DNA of 64,000 bases from Rahnella ecdela (lineage in GTDB: Bacteria > Pseudomonadota > Gammaproteobacteria > Enterobacterales > Enterobacteriaceae), in contig NZ_JAFMOY010000129.1 in NCBI RefSeq assembly GCF_019049625.1, forward strand, positions 124,001-188,000, in the 5' to 3' direction. Below the pieces are notes generated by a model. It did not search any database, had not been told where the DNA came from, and saw only the letters and a list, made by a program, of their open reading frames with translations. The stretch's first letter is position 1; each line of letters starts with the position of its first letter. Position numbers and translations under genes: made by a program. Positions 43,801-56,289 of this stretch are shown here, one piece after another.

Positions 43801-44617
43801 TCAGCTCAAAACGGGTGATCAGCACATCGGTGTCACCGGTCAGACGCAGGTTTTCACCAAGAATTTGCTGAATATCCAGATCAACCGGCAACCGGAAATC
43901 GGGTAATTCAGGCAGCAGCGGTTTGGCAAACATCTCCTGCAATGTTTCGCCCAGCGGTTTTTCCGGCACCACAACTGGCGGTTCAGCCGGTTTGCCCGTC
44001 GCTTTCTCTACAGCTTTATCCTGCGCAGCCTGCACCACTTCCGGCAGCGGATTAACCGGCGTTTTCGGTAACGCAATTAGCAATCCGCCGATATGCGTTG
44101 GCATCAGCTGAATAGCGCGGCCTTCCCAGTGTGCGCCCGTACGGAATGACGCCAGCGAAATCGCGCGATCATCGAGGGTAATATTGATGTTATCCAGCGT
44201 CAGCAAACGCAGTGTGATCGGATACGGCGTGCTGAGATTAGTCAGCGGCTCGCTGGTTTCCGGTTCCGGTTGTACCGCAGCGGGGGTCATCTCTTTGGTG
44301 TTCACCACCACGTTGACATCTTTTACCCGCAGCGCGTTAACGCACAGCGCGCTGTTTTTCAGGCACGAGAAATCGAGGGAAAGATGGAATTCTCCGGCTT
44401 TCACATCCACACCCGGCATTTCGTAATGCACGCCTTTAAGCGTCAGGTCACGCCATCCACCTTCTGTACTGGCGATATTCAGCCCTGGCACGAAGCGGTT
44501 TGCGCCGTTGATCATCAGATGCAAACCGGTTTGCGTCCCGACCAGGAAAGCCACCAGGCTGATTAACAGCAACAGGAAGATCAGGAAACCCAGACAGATT
44601 TTCTTAAATAAACTCAT
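40802..44617 (-). CDS. tamB: Translocation and assembly module subunit TamB
   Basis: 1271 aa (E. coli 1259). An N-terminal inner-membrane signal anchor (about 5-27, [17 protein letters not shown]) precedes a very long periplasm-spanning repetitive beta-strand taco (AsmA-like). The C-terminal DUF490 domain ends [20 protein letters not shown], with an aromatic last residue typical of outer-membrane proteins. It works with TamA in outer-membrane protein insertion and phospholipid transport. ATG at 44617 overlaps the tamA stop by 4 bp. Confidence 0.97.
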   Translation of the reverse strand: MSLFKKICLGFLIFLLLLISLVAFLVGTQTGLHLMINGANRFVPGLNIASTEGGWRDLTLKGVHYEMPGVDVKAGEFHLSLDFSCLKNSALCVNALRVKDVNVVVNTKEMTPAAVQPEPETSEPLTNLSTPYPITLRLLTLDNINITLDDRAISLASFRTGAHWEGRAIQLMPTHIGGLLIALPKTPVNPLPEVVQAAQDKAVEKATGKPAEPPVVVPEKPLGETLQEMFAKPLLPELPDFRLPVDLDIQQILGENLRLTGDTDVLITRFELKASTQNQQVKLDKLMVRSAQGSVDGTGLATLNQNWPVNLTINTTVNIDPVKGEKIKLKVGGGLRDKLDVGLNLSGPVRAQLALETQLAEAGLPLDLKLSSDALQWPLTGTPQYQVKGFKLNLSGKATDYALSLRSDFKGDQIPPATLTLDGKGNAEQFKLTLLRLAALEGNTDLTGVVDWSKAISWNSELKLTGINTAKQYPDWPAKLQGKITTRGSLYGGTWQMQVPVLDLTGNVKQNAVRAQGNVRGNSYGQWDIPQLHLELGRNNLDVKGSLGDAWNLDAKVDAPHLDGALPGLGGVVKGMLQLRGDLKAPKLLADLTATGLKWQALTVRRVDIKGDVSSTDQIQGNLAVRVQQLKQDALDITDINLDAKGNEKQHQLTLKVDGKPVSGRLALSGSFDRATEEWKGSVTNTLFDTPVGQWRLNRSIALDYFNKEQRITVGPHCWQNPNADLCVPKPINAGASGQASIVLNRFDLAMIKPFLTDDTQLSGVFSGKADVSWKAEGGLPQASISLVGKGVKVQQLVQGSPLPVAFDTLNLSAGLNNGRANLDWLIRITNNGQLDGSIQIADPQGKRNLSGNVNITRISMALLQPALMDGEKASGILNANLRLGGNAQKPLVFGKLALTGVDFDAQFMPFDITDANIGINFNGMSSIMEGVIKTAQGQLELNGNADWSELNAWRARIAARGNKVRVSVPPMVRLDVSPDLVFDATPQLFSLNGTVDIPWARITVQELPESAVGVSSDEVMLNDQRQPIAPKSASIPINSNLMVNIGKDVRLDAFGLKARLEGALKVAQDSRGLGLNGQINIPSGRFHAYGQDLIVRKGQLLFSGPADQPLLNLEAIRNPEATENDVVAGLRVTGEADAPKLEIFSDPAMSQQEALSYLLRGQGLDNSGGDSGAMTSALIGLGVAQSGKLVGKIGEAFGVSNLALDTQGVGDSSQVVVSGYVLPGLQVKYGVGIFDSLATLTLRYRLMPKLYLQAVSGIDQALDLLYQFEF

Positions 44618-46356
44618 AATTCCGGACCCAAGCCGATGTAAAACTGCATTCCATGCTCATCTTTGTCGCCGACCGGTGCGGCAACATCTAATTTCACCGG
44701 GCCGATAGGTGAAGCCCAGCGCACACCCACACCTGCGCCGGTTTTAAAGTCACTCTTTGTAATGTCATTAACCGCTTCGCCGGAGTCGACAAACACTGCG
44801 CCCCACCATTTTCCGGTCACGTTGTACTGATATTCCACCGAGCCGGTACCAAGATAGGACGCACCTGTCAGCTTGCCTTCGTCATCACGCGGAGAAATAG
44901 ATTTGTATTTGTAGCCGCGAATACTGCGGTCACCACCGGCGAAGAAACGCAGGGAGGGCGGTACGCGTTCAAAATCGTTGGTTTCAATCCAGCCTAGATT
45001 GCCGCGGAACACAAAACGGTGTTTATCCGCCAGCGTGCGGATCCAAACGTTTTGCGCCTGAACTACGGCGAAATCGACATCAGAACCCCAGGTGGTATTG
45101 GACACGTCAAGAGAATAGCGCTGAGAATCGCCCCAGGTCGGCATCAGGCCGCCGCGCTGACGCGTACGGTTGAGGCTCACACCCGGATAAATCAGCATGG
45201 TGGTGTTGGTCACGCTACCCTGCGTAAAGTGGTCGAGGCTCCAGCGCAGATTCACAGCATGTTGCCAGCCGCTCGAAAGATCCCAGTACCGCGAAGCCGT
45301 CAGCAGCGTCGAGTCAGATTTGGTGTCGTTAAGATCTTCACGTTTGAAGCCCCCCTGCAGCAGATAATATTGCTCAAGAGGTGATTTCAGCAGCGGGATT
45401 TTATAGGTGAAGTCCAGCGACTGCTCTGGCGCGGAAAGCGTGGTAGAAGTTTCAAAACTTTGCCCACGGTCATTTATCCACGGCTTTTTCCAATTGGCAG
45501 TGACACGCGGCCCAACGTCGGTCGAATACCCCACCCCGGTTTCAATCGTGTTTTCAGTACGCGGCGACACCACGGCATTCAGAGGCAGCGTTTTTGTGGC
45601 TTTGGCATCAGTAAAATCTGGAGACACGACAACAGAGTTAAACCAGCCGGTCGCAGACAGGCGGCGGTTAAGCTCGGCCAGTTGCGCCGTGGTGTAATAA
45701 TCACCCTTATGGAATGGCACCAGATTTTGCAGATACTCGTCGCGGATCTGTGATCCCTGATAATGGACATCGCCGAAGCGGTAACGCTCGCCGCTGTCGA
45801 ACTGAATATCCCAGAACGCTTTATGTTCATCTTCAATGACGCCCAGCTGGCTCTTGCGCATGTTGGCATCAAAATAGCCTTTACGCAGCGCAATCCCGGT
45901 CAGCGAGCTTTTGAAATTGTCGTAAGTCCCATGGTTTAAAATCGTCCCGACCGCAGGCACATCACGCTTTTTGAGCTGTTCGAATTCATTATCTTTGTCG
46001 GCCTGCCCTTCAATCACCACGCTGGTCCCGGCGATTTTCACCGGTATTCCCGGTGTGACTTTGGCAATAAGAACCGGACGTCCCGGCGGGGGAGTCTCGC
46101 GATAATCGAAATCGATAGTCGGGGAATAATACCCCAGCGGCCTTAAACCCTGCTGGATCGCCGCACTGACACGCGCACGAAACCGGCCATTAGCACCGAC
46201 TTCGTCGCTTTGAATAGAAGATAATCGAACGCGGACGTTCTTTTCCAAATCGCCATCCAGGCCTTCCAGCTGCAAACGCACCTTCGCTGCCATGGAAAGT
46301 GAGGGGGCCAGAATTACCAATAACAAACCCAGTTCACGATATCGTGGCACACGCAC
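44614..46356 (-). CDS. tamA: Translocation and assembly module subunit TamA (Omp85 family)
   Basis: 580 aa. Signal peptide (about 1-23, [14 protein letters not shown]), three POTRA domains (about 24-270) and a 16-strand beta-barrel with the Omp85 loop-6 motif in [11 protein letters not shown]. It ends [11 protein letters not shown]. Outer-membrane partner of TamB and first in the operon. Divergent from msrA. Confidence 0.97.
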   Translation of the reverse strand: MRVPRYRELGLLLVILAPSLSMAAKVRLQLEGLDGDLEKNVRVRLSSIQSDEVGANGRFRARVSAAIQQGLRPLGYYSPTIDFDYRETPPPGRPVLIAKVTPGIPVKIAGTSVVIEGQADKDNEFEQLKKRDVPAVGTILNHGTYDNFKSSLTGIALRKGYFDANMRKSQLGVIEDEHKAFWDIQFDSGERYRFGDVHYQGSQIRDEYLQNLVPFHKGDYYTTAQLAELNRRLSATGWFNSVVVSPDFTDAKATKTLPLNAVVSPRTENTIETGVGYSTDVGPRVTANWKKPWINDRGQSFETSTTLSAPEQSLDFTYKIPLLKSPLEQYYLLQGGFKREDLNDTKSDSTLLTASRYWDLSSGWQHAVNLRWSLDHFTQGSVTNTTMLIYPGVSLNRTRQRGGLMPTWGDSQRYSLDVSNTTWGSDVDFAVVQAQNVWIRTLADKHRFVFRGNLGWIETNDFERVPPSLRFFAGGDRSIRGYKYKSISPRDDEGKLTGASYLGTGSVEYQYNVTGKWWGAVFVDSGEAVNDITKSDFKTGAGVGVRWASPIGPVKLDVAAPVGDKDEHGMQFYIGLGPEL

Positions 46357-46616
46357 TCCTGCTAATTTTACTGTCCTGTTAAAATATCAGATGCCCGCCG
46401 GAGAATATCTGCTCGTCTTGGCAGATTCATCCTTATACATTTAGAAGAAAGCAGTTTAGTGCTAATCCTATGAAAATGTTCAACGACTAAGCAACGTTCC
46501 CCGTATTGTGTGCAAAGACGCAATCAGATACAACTAACACTAACCTGTGGTCATGGTTATTCTTAAGACCCCTTTGTTACAAACCTTGTTTATTTAAGCA
46601 ACAACTGGAGTTTTCC

Positions 46617-47255
46617 GTGGTGCAACTTACCGATAAAACGCAGTCTGTAAATCAGGCAGATGCGTTACCTGGTCGTACAACCCCTATGCCGGTAGCGACC
46701 ATTCATGCAGTGAATGAGCATTCAATGACGAATGTTCCTGACAACATGGAAGTCGCGATTTTTGCGATGGGCTGCTTCTGGGGCGTAGAGCGTTTGTTCT
46801 GGCAACAGGAAGGGGTTTACAGCACAGCAGCCGGCTACAGCGGCGGTTTTACGCCTAACCCGACTTACCGGGAAGTCTGTACCGGACAGACCGGTCATGC
46901 AGAAGTGGTGCGCGTGGTATTTGATCCGGCGGTAATAAGCTATGCGAATCTGTTGCAGATTTTTTGGGAAAACCACGATCCGGCTCAAGGTATGCGTCAG
47001 GGCGGGGATATCGGCACGCAATATCGCTCAGGGTTATACGTGCTGAGTGCAGAACAGCAAGATCAGGCGCTGGCCAGTCTGGCGAGTTTCCAGCAAGCGA
47101 TGGACGTAGCGAACGATAAGCGCACCATCACCACTGAAATCACTGAAGCCCTGCCGTTCTATTATGCAGAAGACGAACATCAGCAATACCTGTTTAAAAA
47201 CCCGGAAGGCTACTGCGGATTAGGTGGAATTGGCGTTTGTCTGCCACCTCAATAA
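46617..47255 (+). CDS. msrA: Peptide methionine-S-sulfoxide reductase MsrA
   Basis: 212 aa from GTG 46617, giving exactly the E. coli length, with GGAG six bases upstream. The open frame extends back to 46506, but that part is AT-rich and lacks homology. Catalytic Cys53 is in [11 protein letters not shown]; recycling cysteines are in [14 protein letters not shown]. It repairs Met-S-oxide in proteins. Divergent from tamA as in E. coli. Confidence 0.95.
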   Translation: MVQLTDKTQSVNQADALPGRTTPMPVATIHAVNEHSMTNVPDNMEVAIFAMGCFWGVERLFWQQEGVYSTAAGYSGGFTPNPTYREVCTGQTGHAEVVRVVFDPAVISYANLLQIFWENHDPAQGMRQGGDIGTQYRSGLYVLSAEQQDQALASLASFQQAMDVANDKRTITTEITEALPFYYAEDEHQQYLFKNPEGYCGLGGIGVCLPPQ

Positions 47256-47483
47256 TGCGGGATTTTTAAGCGCTGGCGGCAGTCTCAGTGCTGCTGCTAT
47301 ACTATGCGGGTCACAAATGTGGCCCTTTAAAACTATTTCTGGCAATTATCTTTGTTTTTCATCCTTACGCTTTTTTCTTCTGAACAGATTTTTAGTCGTT
47401 CTAATAAAATGATGTTCATTTAAGCAACAAAAATAATGAGTGCCTTTCCCTGCCGGTTCAGCCCGGTGTTAAACGGATAGATT

Positions 47484-48836
47484 ATGTTAAACAGTATCTT
47501 ACTGATTCTTTTACTTATCGCGATCAGTGCCTTTTTCTCGCTGTCTGAGATATCGCTGGCCGCTTCCCGCAAAATAAAGCTTAAACAGTTGGCAGACGAA
47601 GGAAACGTCAATGCCTCCCGCGTAATGAAATTACAGGAAACGCCTGGCCTGTTCTTTACCGTGGTGCAGATTGGCCTGAATGCCGTCGCCATCCTCGGGG
47701 GTATCGTCGGTGATGCCGCATTCTCGCATGCGTTCCAGACCTTCTTTATTCGCTTCATGTCCCCTGAACTGGCGGATCAAGTCAGCTTTATCTGTTCCTT
47801 CGTTCTGGTCACAAGCCTGTTCATCCTGTTTGCTGACCTCACACCGAAGCGCATCGGTATGATTTCACCTGAGACGGTTGCCGTCCGTATAGTCAACCCG
47901 ATGCGTTTCTGCCTGATGATTTGCCGCCCGATGGTGTGGTTCTTCAACGGAATGGCAAACATGATTTTCCGTCTGTTCAAACTGCCGATGGTACGTAATG
48001 ACGATATTACGTCCGACGATATTTACGCCGTGTTTGAAGCCGGCGCACTGGCAGGTGTACTGCGTAAGCAGGAACATGAACTCATCGAGAACGTATTCGA
48101 ACTCGAATCGCGTACCGTTCCCTCTTCCATGACTTCCCGTGAAAGCGTGATTTACTTTGATCTGCGCGAAAGCGAAGAAAGCATCAAAGAGAAAATCGCC
48201 ACCCACCCGCATTCGAAATTCCTGGTCTGCGACGGTCATATTGATCAGGTCGTCGGATATGTCGATTCCAAAGACTTACTGAACCGCGTGCTGGGCAATC
48301 AAAGCTTGATGCTGAGCAGCGGCGTGCAAATCCGTAATGCACTGATTGTGCCTGATACGCTGACGCTCTCCGAAGCGCTGGAAAGCTTCAAAGCCGCGGG
48401 TGAAGACTTTGCGGTTATCCTCAACGAATATGCGCTGGTGGTCGGTATTATCACGCTCAATGACGTGATGACGACGCTGATGGGCGACCTGGTCGGTCAG
48501 GGCATGGAAGAACAGATCGTGGCCCGTGATGAGCATTCATGGCTGATTGAAGGCGGTACGCCAATCGAAGACGTGATGCGCGTGTTACATATCGAAGAAT
48601 TTCCGCAGTCCGGCAACTATGAAACCATCGGCGGCTTCATGATGTTTATGCTACGTAAAATTCCGAAACGTACGGACTTCGTGAAATTCTCAGGATACAA
48701 GTTTGAAGTGGTGGATATCGACAGCTACAAGATTGATCAGCTGCTGGTCACGCGTATTATCGATCAGCCTGCTACCCCGCTGCTGCCTAAGACGCCGCAG
48801 GAAATTAAAGATGAGCAGAAGGCTCAGGCTCAGTAA
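47484..48836 (+). CDS. ytfL: CNNM/CorC-family inner-membrane protein YtfL
   Basis: 450 aa. The N-terminal DUF21 (CNNM) membrane domain (about 1-185, four hydrophobic segments, SAFFSLSEISLAASRKIKL) is followed by two CBS domains (about 205-330) and a CorC/HlyC C-terminal domain (IGGFMMFMLRKIPKR). Often annotated as a hemolysin-like protein. In E. coli it has been linked to cadaverine/putrescine export; whether that holds here is inference. Confidence 0.95.
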   Translation: MLNSILLILLLIAISAFFSLSEISLAASRKIKLKQLADEGNVNASRVMKLQETPGLFFTVVQIGLNAVAILGGIVGDAAFSHAFQTFFIRFMSPELADQVSFICSFVLVTSLFILFADLTPKRIGMISPETVAVRIVNPMRFCLMICRPMVWFFNGMANMIFRLFKLPMVRNDDITSDDIYAVFEAGALAGVLRKQEHELIENVFELESRTVPSSMTSRESVIYFDLRESEESIKEKIATHPHSKFLVCDGHIDQVVGYVDSKDLLNRVLGNQSLMLSSGVQIRNALIVPDTLTLSEALESFKAAGEDFAVILNEYALVVGIITLNDVMTTLMGDLVGQGMEEQIVARDEHSWLIEGGTPIEDVMRVLHIEEFPQSGNYETIGGFMMFMLRKIPKRTDFVKFSGYKFEVVDIDSYKIDQLLVTRIIDQPATPLLPKTPQEIKDEQKAQAQ

Positions 48837-48890
48837 ACGGCTCCCTGGCAAACAGCTCTTCATTAAAAAATCCCAGATTCTGAAAACACT

Positions 48891-48919
48891 AACGGCCCCA
48901 TCGGGGGCCGTTTTTTTTG
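48891..48919 (+). terminator. ytfL terminator
   Basis: ACGGCCCC/GGGGCCGT-type stem with loop ATC and eight T residues, 55 bp past the ytfL stop. Confidence 0.92.
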
Positions 48920-48957
48920 CGCATGCTGCAAAAGGGGCAGCGACGACGCGCGGGGCT

Positions 48958-49164
48958 TTAACCCATTTCTGTCTGCAAATGCGTTACCTGACGGTTAACT
49001 TCAGACATCACGCTAAAGTGGCGCTTATCACGTACCTTTGGCAACAGGATCTTGCCTTGGTCGAATTCGAATGCGCCGACGTCCTTGATATACAAACGTC
49101 CACGAAACAGTGTCTTAACGTACTTTGCGACTTTCATCGGATTGTAACGCTGGAAGATTCTCAT
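48958..49164 (-). CDS. ytfK: YtfK (DUF1107), stringent-response modulator
   Basis: 68 aa from ATG 49164 ([20 protein letters not shown]), the length of E. coli YtfK and nearly the same sequence as I recall it. Upstream in-frame starts lack homology. E. coli YtfK binds SpoT and favours (p)ppGpp accumulation during phosphate or fatty-acid starvation. Convergent with ytfL and divergent from ytfJ, as in E. coli. The ribosome binding site is weak (GGAG about 12 bases upstream). Confidence 0.94.
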   Translation of the reverse strand: MRIFQRYNPMKVAKYVKTLFRGRLYIKDVGAFEFDQGKILLPKVRDKRHFSVMSEVNRQVTHLQTEMG

Positions 49165-49473
49165 TTTTCTATTGTTCTCCGTTAAATCACTGCATGTAAC
49201 GGCCACGTCGCAAGGCGACAGATACCGGTACAGAAAAGTGTATTGCAGTGAAGAGACCTATAACATAGCAGGGCAGTCAGGTATTGCCAGTGGATTTAAC
49301 TGCTTTTACATTGCTTTTCAGTATTGTCTTAAGTCCTGACGTTCTGATGCAGTATAACCCTGCTTTATGTGGCAATTATGTAACCAGCAACACAAATTTA
49401 ACATTACAACAGGACAGACCACTTAAGCGATCCTATGATTGGCTGAACCGTTCTTTTGTGCCCCGGAGAATCT
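49165..49473. other. ytfK-ytfJ divergent intergenic region
   Basis: 309 bp containing the promoters of both genes. I searched for Pho, FNR and CRP dyads and found none convincing, and no ORF or terminator. Confidence 0.5.
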
Positions 49474-50031
49474 ATGCTTTTAAGAAGTCTGTTTGTGATC
49501 AGTTTTATGACATTTTCGCTTTTTGCTTCCGCCCATAATTTTACCGTCGGTCAGCGGCTGGCTCCGGTCGGTGTAAACGACAAAGGCGAGCTGAATGACG
49601 TTAATGACAGCTTCAGTTACAGCAAATGGAACAGCGCTAAACTTCCGGGAAAAGTCCGCATCGTCCAGCATATGGCGGGCAGAAGCAGTGCCAAAGCCCT
49701 GAACGAACCGCTGATCACCGCTATCCGGGCCGCCAATCTGCCGCATGACCGCTATCAAACCACCACTATCGTCAATACCGACGATGCCATAATCGGCACC
49801 GGCATGTTTGTGCGCAGAAGCATTGAAAGTGGCAAACGTGAATTCCCGTGGTCGCAGGTGATTGTCGACAGCAACGGCGCGGTGAAAAAGGCATGGGAGC
49901 TGCAACCGGAAAGTTCAGCGGTGGTGGTTCTGGATAAAAATGGGGTGATTAAATTCGCCAAAGACGGCCAGTTGTCCCAGGAGGAAATTCAGCAGGTGAT
50001 TACGCTGGTAGATAGGCTGGTCAAAGAGTAA
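49474..50031 (+). CDS. ytfJ: Periplasmic thioredoxin-fold protein YtfJ
   Basis: 185 aa from ATG 49474 with GGAGA upstream. Signal peptide about 1-20, ending FASA, then mature HNFTVGQRLAPVGVNDKGEL. It belongs to the YtfJ family, which has a thioredoxin-like fold but no CxxC redox pair; the mature chain contains no cysteine. Function unknown. Confidence 0.93.
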   Translation: MLLRSLFVISFMTFSLFASAHNFTVGQRLAPVGVNDKGELNDVNDSFSYSKWNSAKLPGKVRIVQHMAGRSSAKALNEPLITAIRAANLPHDRYQTTTIVNTDDAIIGTGMFVRRSIESGKREFPWSQVIVDSNGAVKKAWELQPESSAVVVLDKNGVIKFAKDGQLSQEEIQQVITLVDRLVKE

Positions 50032-50040
50032 ACCGTGAAA

Positions 50041-50062
50041 ACCCCGGTCGAAAAACCGGGGT
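50041..50062 (-). terminator. cysQ terminator
   Basis: ACCCCGG/CCGGGGT stem followed by TTTTC on the minus strand. It lies 7 bp before the cysQ stop side and just after ytfJ, so it may serve both. Confidence 0.75.
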
Positions 50063-50068
50063 ATGACA

Positions 50069-50815
50069 TCAGAACAGAGAAACCCGGAAGCCCGGATTCA
50101 GGAAGGATTCGCGCGGCGTGTACGTCAGTGTCTGACCTTGCCAGTCATGCACTTGCGCACCGGCAGCCAGCGCAACCGCATGGCCTGCACCGGTATCCCA
50201 AATATTGGTGGGTCCGAAGCGCGGATACAACTGTGCAGCGCCTTCCGCGACCAGACAGAATTTCAACGACGAACCGATTGCCACCGTCTGATGCTCGCCC
50301 AGCTGTGCCAGATAATCCTGCAATTCAGGGTCATTACTGAAATGCGAACGGCTTACCACCACCAGCGGTGGATGTGCTTCTTTCACTTCAATCTGCTGAC
50401 GCGCGCCCTGCTCTTCCTTCCAGGCTTTACCTTCTGCTGCGCTGTACATGACTTTGGTCACCGGCACGTACACCACACCCAGCACCGGAATACCGTCTTC
50501 AATCAGTGCGATATTCACCGTGAATTCGCCGTTACGCTTGAGGAATTCTTTGGTGCCATCCAGGGGATCGACCAGCCAGTAGCGCGTCCAGTTCTGACGT
50601 TCGCTCCAGCTTTGCGGATCTTCTTCTGACAGCATCGGCGTTTGCGGATCCAGCTTTTGAAGCCCCTCTTTAATCACGTTATGTGCCGCGATATCGGCGG
50701 CAGTCACCGGCGAATCATCCTGTTTATGACGCGCATCCAGTGGCTGTTCGCCGTCGTATACGGCCATGATTGCATCGCCCGCTTCACGCGCTAACTGACA
50801 AATTTGCTCTAACAT
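50069..50815 (-). CDS. cysQ: 3'(2'),5'-bisphosphate nucleotidase CysQ
   Basis: 248 aa inositol-monophosphatase-like enzyme that removes the 3'-phosphate of PAP/PAPS during sulfate assimilation. Li-sensitive phosphatase signature DPLDGTKEF, metal ligands in SEEDP, and C-terminal [14 protein letters not shown]. Divergent from cpdB, as in E. coli, pairing cytoplasmic and periplasmic 3'-nucleotide turnover. Confidence 0.97.
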   Translation of the reverse strand: MLEQICQLAREAGDAIMAVYDGEQPLDARHKQDDSPVTAADIAAHNVIKEGLQKLDPQTPMLSEEDPQSWSERQNWTRYWLVDPLDGTKEFLKRNGEFTVNIALIEDGIPVLGVVYVPVTKVMYSAAEGKAWKEEQGARQQIEVKEAHPPLVVVSRSHFSNDPELQDYLAQLGEHQTVAIGSSLKFCLVAEGAAQLYPRFGPTNIWDTGAGHAVALAAGAQVHDWQGQTLTYTPRESFLNPGFRVSLF

Positions 50816-51014
50816 CTTTTACCCCAATGCTTTGATTCTCATTTCTCAAGCCTAGTTTTTTTTGCTCCGAATAGCCATCCCGTAATGTGACGACGTCATA
50901 AAGTTGTTACATCTCACATTTATTTATGACAACTGATTACATTCTCAGCAAATTTTGAGATACATATCCGGTTTTTCTTTTCCGGGTATCATCCCTTTCT
51001 CTGGAGGCAAGGCA

Positions 51015-52964
51015 ATGAAAAAGCGTCATCTGACGTTATCCCTGCTGGCGACACTGACGGCGGCATCCGTTCAGGCGTCACAGGTGGATCTGCGCATCAT
51101 GGAAACCACGGATCTTCACAGCAACATGAGGGACTTCGATTACTACAAAGATAAACCGACCGATAAGTTTGGACTGGTGCGTACCGCCAGCCTGATCCAC
51201 GCGGCGCGTAACGAAGTCACCAACTCCGTATTAGTCGATAACGGCGACATTATTCAGGGCAGCCCGCTGGGCGATTACATGGCGGCAAAAGGCCTGAAAC
51301 AGGGCGACGTCCATCCGGTGTATCTGGCGATGAACACGCTGAATTACGCGGTCGGTAACCTGGGCAATCACGAATTTAATTACGGTCTGGATTATCTGAA
51401 GAAAGCGCTGGCCGGGGCAAAATTCCCTTATGTGAATGCCAACGTCATTGACGACAAAACGGGAAAACCGTTGTTCACTCCGTTCCTGATAACCGATAAC
51501 GCTGTCAAAGACCGTGACGGAAAAACCCATAATCTGCGTATCGGTTATATCGGTTTCGTACCTCCGCAAATCATGGTCTGGGACAAAGCCAATTTGCACG
51601 GCAAAGTGACAGTCGCGGATATTACCGAAACCGCGAAAAAGTGGATCCCGGAAATGCGCAAACAGGGTGCCGATATTATTGTCGCCATTCCACACTCCGG
51701 CCTGTCGGGTGATCCGTATAAAACCATGGCAGAAAACTCGGTCTATTATCTGAGCCAGGTAAAAGGCATCGACGCGATTATGTTCGGCCATGCGCACGCC
51801 GTTTTCCCGAGTGAAGAATTCGCCAGCATCAAAGGTGCGGATATCAAACAAGGCACGCTAAATGGCGTTCCTGCTGTGATGCCGGGCATGTGGGGCGACC
51901 ATCTGGGCGTCGTCGATATGGTGCTCAGTAATGATGGCGGCAGCTGGAAAGTAGAAACAGCTAAAGCCGAGGCGCGCCCGATTTACGACAAAGAACAGAA
52001 AAAATCGCTGGCGGCGGAAGATCAGGATTTAGTTAAAGTTCTGGCTCCGTCACATGACGCCACGCGCGAGTTCGTCAGTAAGCCGATCGGCAAATCTAAC
52101 GACAACATGTACAGCTATCTGGCGTTGGTTCAGGACGACCCGACGGTGCAAATCGTCAATAACGCGCAAAAGGCCTATACCGAGCATTTCATTCAGGGTG
52201 ATCCGGATTTAGCCGATTTGCCGGTACTTTCTGCGGCAGCGCCGTTCAAAGTCGGCGGGCGTAAAAACGATCCGGCCAGCTTTGTGGAAGTGGAAAAGGG
52301 TGAACTGACCTTCCGTAATGCGGCAGATTTATATCTGTATCCGAACACGCTGGTGGTCATGAAAGTCACCGGGCAGGAAGTGAAAGACTGGCTTGAATGC
52401 TCCGCCGGGCAGTTTAATCAGATTGATGTGAACAGTACCAAACCGCAGTCGCTGATTAACTGGGACGGTTTCCGCACCTATAACTTCGACGTCATCGACG
52501 GCGTGAATTATCAGATTGATGTCAGCCAGCCAGCGAAATTCGACGGTGAATGTACGCTGATTAATAAGAATGCTGAACGCATTAAAAACCTGACCTACAA
52601 CGGTAAGCCGATTGATCTGAAAGCGACATTCCTGGTCGCTACGAATAACTACCGGGCTTACGGCGGGAAATTCGCGGGCACTGGCGATAAGCATATTGCT
52701 TTCGCGTCACCGGATGAAAACCGGTCCGTAGTGGCGGCGTATATCAGCGCTGAAACCAAAAAAGCAGGTGCGGTTACCCCGACCGCGGATAACAACTGGA
52801 AGCTGGCCCCGATCAAAGCTTCGCAGCCTCTGGATATTCGTTTTGAAACGTCGCCTGGCGATAAAGTCGCAAACTTTATCAAAACCCACGCTCAGTATCC
52901 GATGAAGGCCAAAGGCCCGGACGCTGTCGGTTTCGAAATTTATCAGGTCGATTTGCAAAAATAA
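51015..52964 (+). CDS. cpdB: 2',3'-cyclic-nucleotide 2'-phosphodiesterase / 3'-nucleotidase CpdB
   Basis: 649 aa from ATG 51015 (GGAGGCAAGGCA upstream). Signal peptide about 1-21 (ASVQAS). Metallophosphoesterase domain about 22-350 with [36 protein letters not shown] and GHAHAVFPS. The C-terminal 5'-nucleotidase domain is about 370-640. It salvages external cyclic and 3'-nucleotides in the periplasm. Confidence 0.98.
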   Translation: MKKRHLTLSLLATLTAASVQASQVDLRIMETTDLHSNMRDFDYYKDKPTDKFGLVRTASLIHAARNEVTNSVLVDNGDIIQGSPLGDYMAAKGLKQGDVHPVYLAMNTLNYAVGNLGNHEFNYGLDYLKKALAGAKFPYVNANVIDDKTGKPLFTPFLITDNAVKDRDGKTHNLRIGYIGFVPPQIMVWDKANLHGKVTVADITETAKKWIPEMRKQGADIIVAIPHSGLSGDPYKTMAENSVYYLSQVKGIDAIMFGHAHAVFPSEEFASIKGADIKQGTLNGVPAVMPGMWGDHLGVVDMVLSNDGGSWKVETAKAEARPIYDKEQKKSLAAEDQDLVKVLAPSHDATREFVSKPIGKSNDNMYSYLALVQDDPTVQIVNNAQKAYTEHFIQGDPDLADLPVLSAAAPFKVGGRKNDPASFVEVEKGELTFRNAADLYLYPNTLVVMKVTGQEVKDWLECSAGQFNQIDVNSTKPQSLINWDGFRTYNFDVIDGVNYQIDVSQPAKFDGECTLINKNAERIKNLTYNGKPIDLKATFLVATNNYRAYGGKFAGTGDKHIAFASPDENRSVVAAYISAETKKAGAVTPTADNNWKLAPIKASQPLDIRFETSPGDKVANFIKTHAQYPMKAKGPDAVGFEIYQVDLQK

Positions 52965-52981
52965 CCAGAGATCCAGACGTA

Positions 52982-53008
52982 AAAAAGGGCGCATATGCGC
53001 CCTTTCTT
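52982..53008. terminator. Terminator between cpdB and fklB
   Basis: The palindrome AAGGGCGCAT-ATGCGCCCTT (52985-53004) with A-run and TTTCTT flanks stops both convergent genes. Confidence 0.88.
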
Positions 53009-53029
53009 GTTTCTGCTATCCGTCAGGAA

Positions 53030-53650
53030 TTACAGAATTTCCAGCAGCTCAACTTCGAAGATAAGCGCGCTGTATGGAGGGATGGAAGCACCCGCACCAC
53101 GTTCGCCATAAGCCAGGTTATGAGGGATATAAAGCTCCCACTTAGAACCGACCGGCATCAGAGTCAGTGCTTCGATCCAACCTGCGATCACACCGTTAAC
53201 AGGGAATTCAGCTGGCTCGCCACGCTGTACGGAGCTGTCGAACACGGTGCCGTCGATCAGTTTACCGGTGTAATGAACGCGTACACGATCCTGACGACCC
53301 GGAATGGTACCTTCGCCCTGAGTGATAACAGAGAATTGCAGACCAGACTCGGTGCTGCTCACGCCTTCGCGCTGTGCATTTGCAGCCAGGAATTCCTGAC
53401 CCTGAACAGCCAGTGCTTCCTGACGTTCACGACGAACAGCATCAGCACGTTCGTGGACTTCGCGCAGTGCACGGTGAACCACATCAACAGGAACGGCTGG
53501 CGTATTCCCTTCCAGCGCGTCGCGTAAGCCTGCCAGCAGCGCGTCAGGCTCTAAGCCCTGCAAACCTGATTCCTGCAACTGTTGACCGACCTGCAGGCCG
53601 ATACCGTAACTTGCCTGCGCTTCTACGCTGTCAAATGAAGGGGTAGTCAT
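53030..53650 (-). CDS. fklB: FKBP-type peptidyl-prolyl isomerase FklB (FKBP22)
   Basis: 206 aa. N-terminal dimerisation helices (about 1-90, [16 protein letters not shown]) and a C-terminal FKBP domain (about 110-206: [42 protein letters not shown]). No signal peptide, so cytoplasmic, as E. coli FklB. Convergent with cpdB; in E. coli cycA and other genes lie nearby but are absent here. Confidence 0.96.
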   Translation of the reverse strand: MTTPSFDSVEAQASYGIGLQVGQQLQESGLQGLEPDALLAGLRDALEGNTPAVPVDVVHRALREVHERADAVRRERQEALAVQGQEFLAANAQREGVSSTESGLQFSVITQGEGTIPGRQDRVRVHYTGKLIDGTVFDSSVQRGEPAEFPVNGVIAGWIEALTLMPVGSKWELYIPHNLAYGERGAGASIPPYSALIFEVELLEIL

Positions 53651-53850
53651 GAAATTTCCTTAGCTCTTAAAAATGTCGAAAGCGCAGCATAGCAGCGCAA
53701 CGCTTTTGGGTAAAATCCTCTGTGAGGCAACATGACGGCAGGCGCAGTTCCTTTCCCTTTTCAGGAAATTTTTCGTATTTGACGCCATTTAACCTGTCGT
53801 TTGGGTGATATTTGTGCTTTGTCCCTTTCCGCATCAAGCAGTTAAACAGC

Positions 53851-53856
53851 TATACT
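53851..53856 (+). promoter_or_regulatory. ytfB promoter -10 element
   Basis: TATACT 50 bp before the ytfB ATG. The -35 region is not clear. Confidence 0.5.
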
Positions 53857-53905
53857 AGGCAGCAACAGCCAGTAGAAATTGCGTCAGTTAACAAGAGAGG
53901 TCGTC

Positions 53906-54616
53906 ATGGGCAGAATCCCGCCCAGGAGAAGGAAAGCCATCCGTATTTACCAACCCATGTTGAGATCCTGGATTGCCATTATGAAAAGGCCATTGCGAGA
54001 CACGACAGCACAGAGCGAAAGTGAAAGTGAAATTCAGGACAGCGACACCGCTGAAACTGAAAAGCCAGCGGCTAGCCGGGGCAAAACGCTGCTCACTAAA
54101 ATCTGGCATCTGAGCGACGATTTCCACTGGATGTCGCCACTGCCTTATGCGCACCGTCGCGGCATTATTCTTGCGGTACTGGTGATCCTTCTGGCGCTGC
54201 TTTGGCCTTATACGCCTGAAAATACTTATGCCCCTTCGCAACCGCAACAGCCTGCCAGCATTCCGATGCAGGCGGATTTGCGTAACGATCAGGGACGTAC
54301 CACGCAGATGGCGCAGCCGGATCCTGTTCAGCCGCAGAGTAATGACAACAGCGGCGCATGGCGCAGCTATCAGGTGCAATCCGGTCAGACACTGGCGCAG
54401 TTGTTCCGCGATAACAATATGGCGGTCAATGATGTGTTTTCGATGGCAAGGGTTGAGGGCGCGGATAAACCACTGAGTACGCTAAAAACCGGTCAGGAAG
54501 TGAAGATCCAACGTGACGCACAGGGTGTGGTCACTGCTTTGCAGGTGACGACTGAGCAAAACGTCACCGTGACATTTACCCGTCAGCCGGACGGCAGTTT
54601 CCAGCGCAGTAACTGA
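53906..54616 (+). CDS. ytfB: OapA-family cell-division/opacity protein YtfB
   Basis: 236 aa from ATG 53906 with GAGAGG five bases upstream. A cytoplasmic basic N-terminus (about 1-90) precedes one membrane helix (about 94-112, RGIILAVLVILLALLWP), a Pro/Gln-rich periplasmic linker, and a C-terminal OapA/LysM-like domain (WRSYQVQSGQTLAQLFRDNN; FTRQPDGSFQR). E. coli YtfB localises to the septum and binds glycans. The N-terminal extension of about 25 basic residues (GRIPPRRRKAIRIYQP) is longer than in E. coli (212 aa). Confidence 0.92.
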   Translation: MGRIPPRRRKAIRIYQPMLRSWIAIMKRPLRDTTAQSESESEIQDSDTAETEKPAASRGKTLLTKIWHLSDDFHWMSPLPYAHRRGIILAVLVILLALLWPYTPENTYAPSQPQQPASIPMQADLRNDQGRTTQMAQPDPVQPQSNDNSGAWRSYQVQSGQTLAQLFRDNNMAVNDVFSMARVEGADKPLSTLKTGQEVKIQRDAQGVVTALQVTTEQNVTVTFTRQPDGSFQRSN

Positions 54617-54652
54617 TCACTCTTTCTGCTTTTTCCCCAAACGCAGAAAAGC

Positions 54653-54677
54653 AAAACGCCGGCACATGGCCGGCGTT
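54653..54677. terminator. Terminator between ytfB and rplI
   Basis: AAACGCCGGC/GCCGGCGTTT stem with a short loop. TTTTGCTTTT follows on the minus (rplI) side and TTTCAC on the plus side. Confidence 0.85.
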
Positions 54678-54699
54678 TCACAGGTTAACTTCAGCGCTA

Positions 54700-55164
<465 letters not shown>

Positions 55165-55191
55165 TCAAAGTCGTTAATAGACAGTGGCCGA

Positions 55192-55741
<550 letters not shown>

Positions 55742-55746
55742 GGCAA

Positions 55747-56205
<459 letters not shown>

Positions 56206-56238
56206 CGTGTTTGTGTGCGGTCGAAAAAATGACGCGCA

Positions 56239-56267
56239 ATTATATGTACAGCCTGTGGGAAACTCAA
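56239..56267 (-). promoter_or_regulatory. rpsF operon sigma-70 promoter
   Basis: TTGAGT (56262-56267) and a perfect TATAAT (56239-56244) on the minus strand are 17 bp apart, followed by TGCGCGTC. The leader is about 93 nt. Confidence 0.85.
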
Positions 56268-56289
56268 GGAGAAAGGCAGATTAATTTCT

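Noticed and set aside
46506-46616. N-terminal extension of msrA to 46506
   Set aside because: The extra 37 residues have no homology to MsrA; GTG 46617 has a good ribosome binding site and gives the family length.
50881-50900. CRP-like TGTGACGACGTCATA near cpdB
   Set aside because: The half-sites have the wrong spacing (TGTGA-N6 is followed by CATAA, not TCACA), so I do not call a CRP site.
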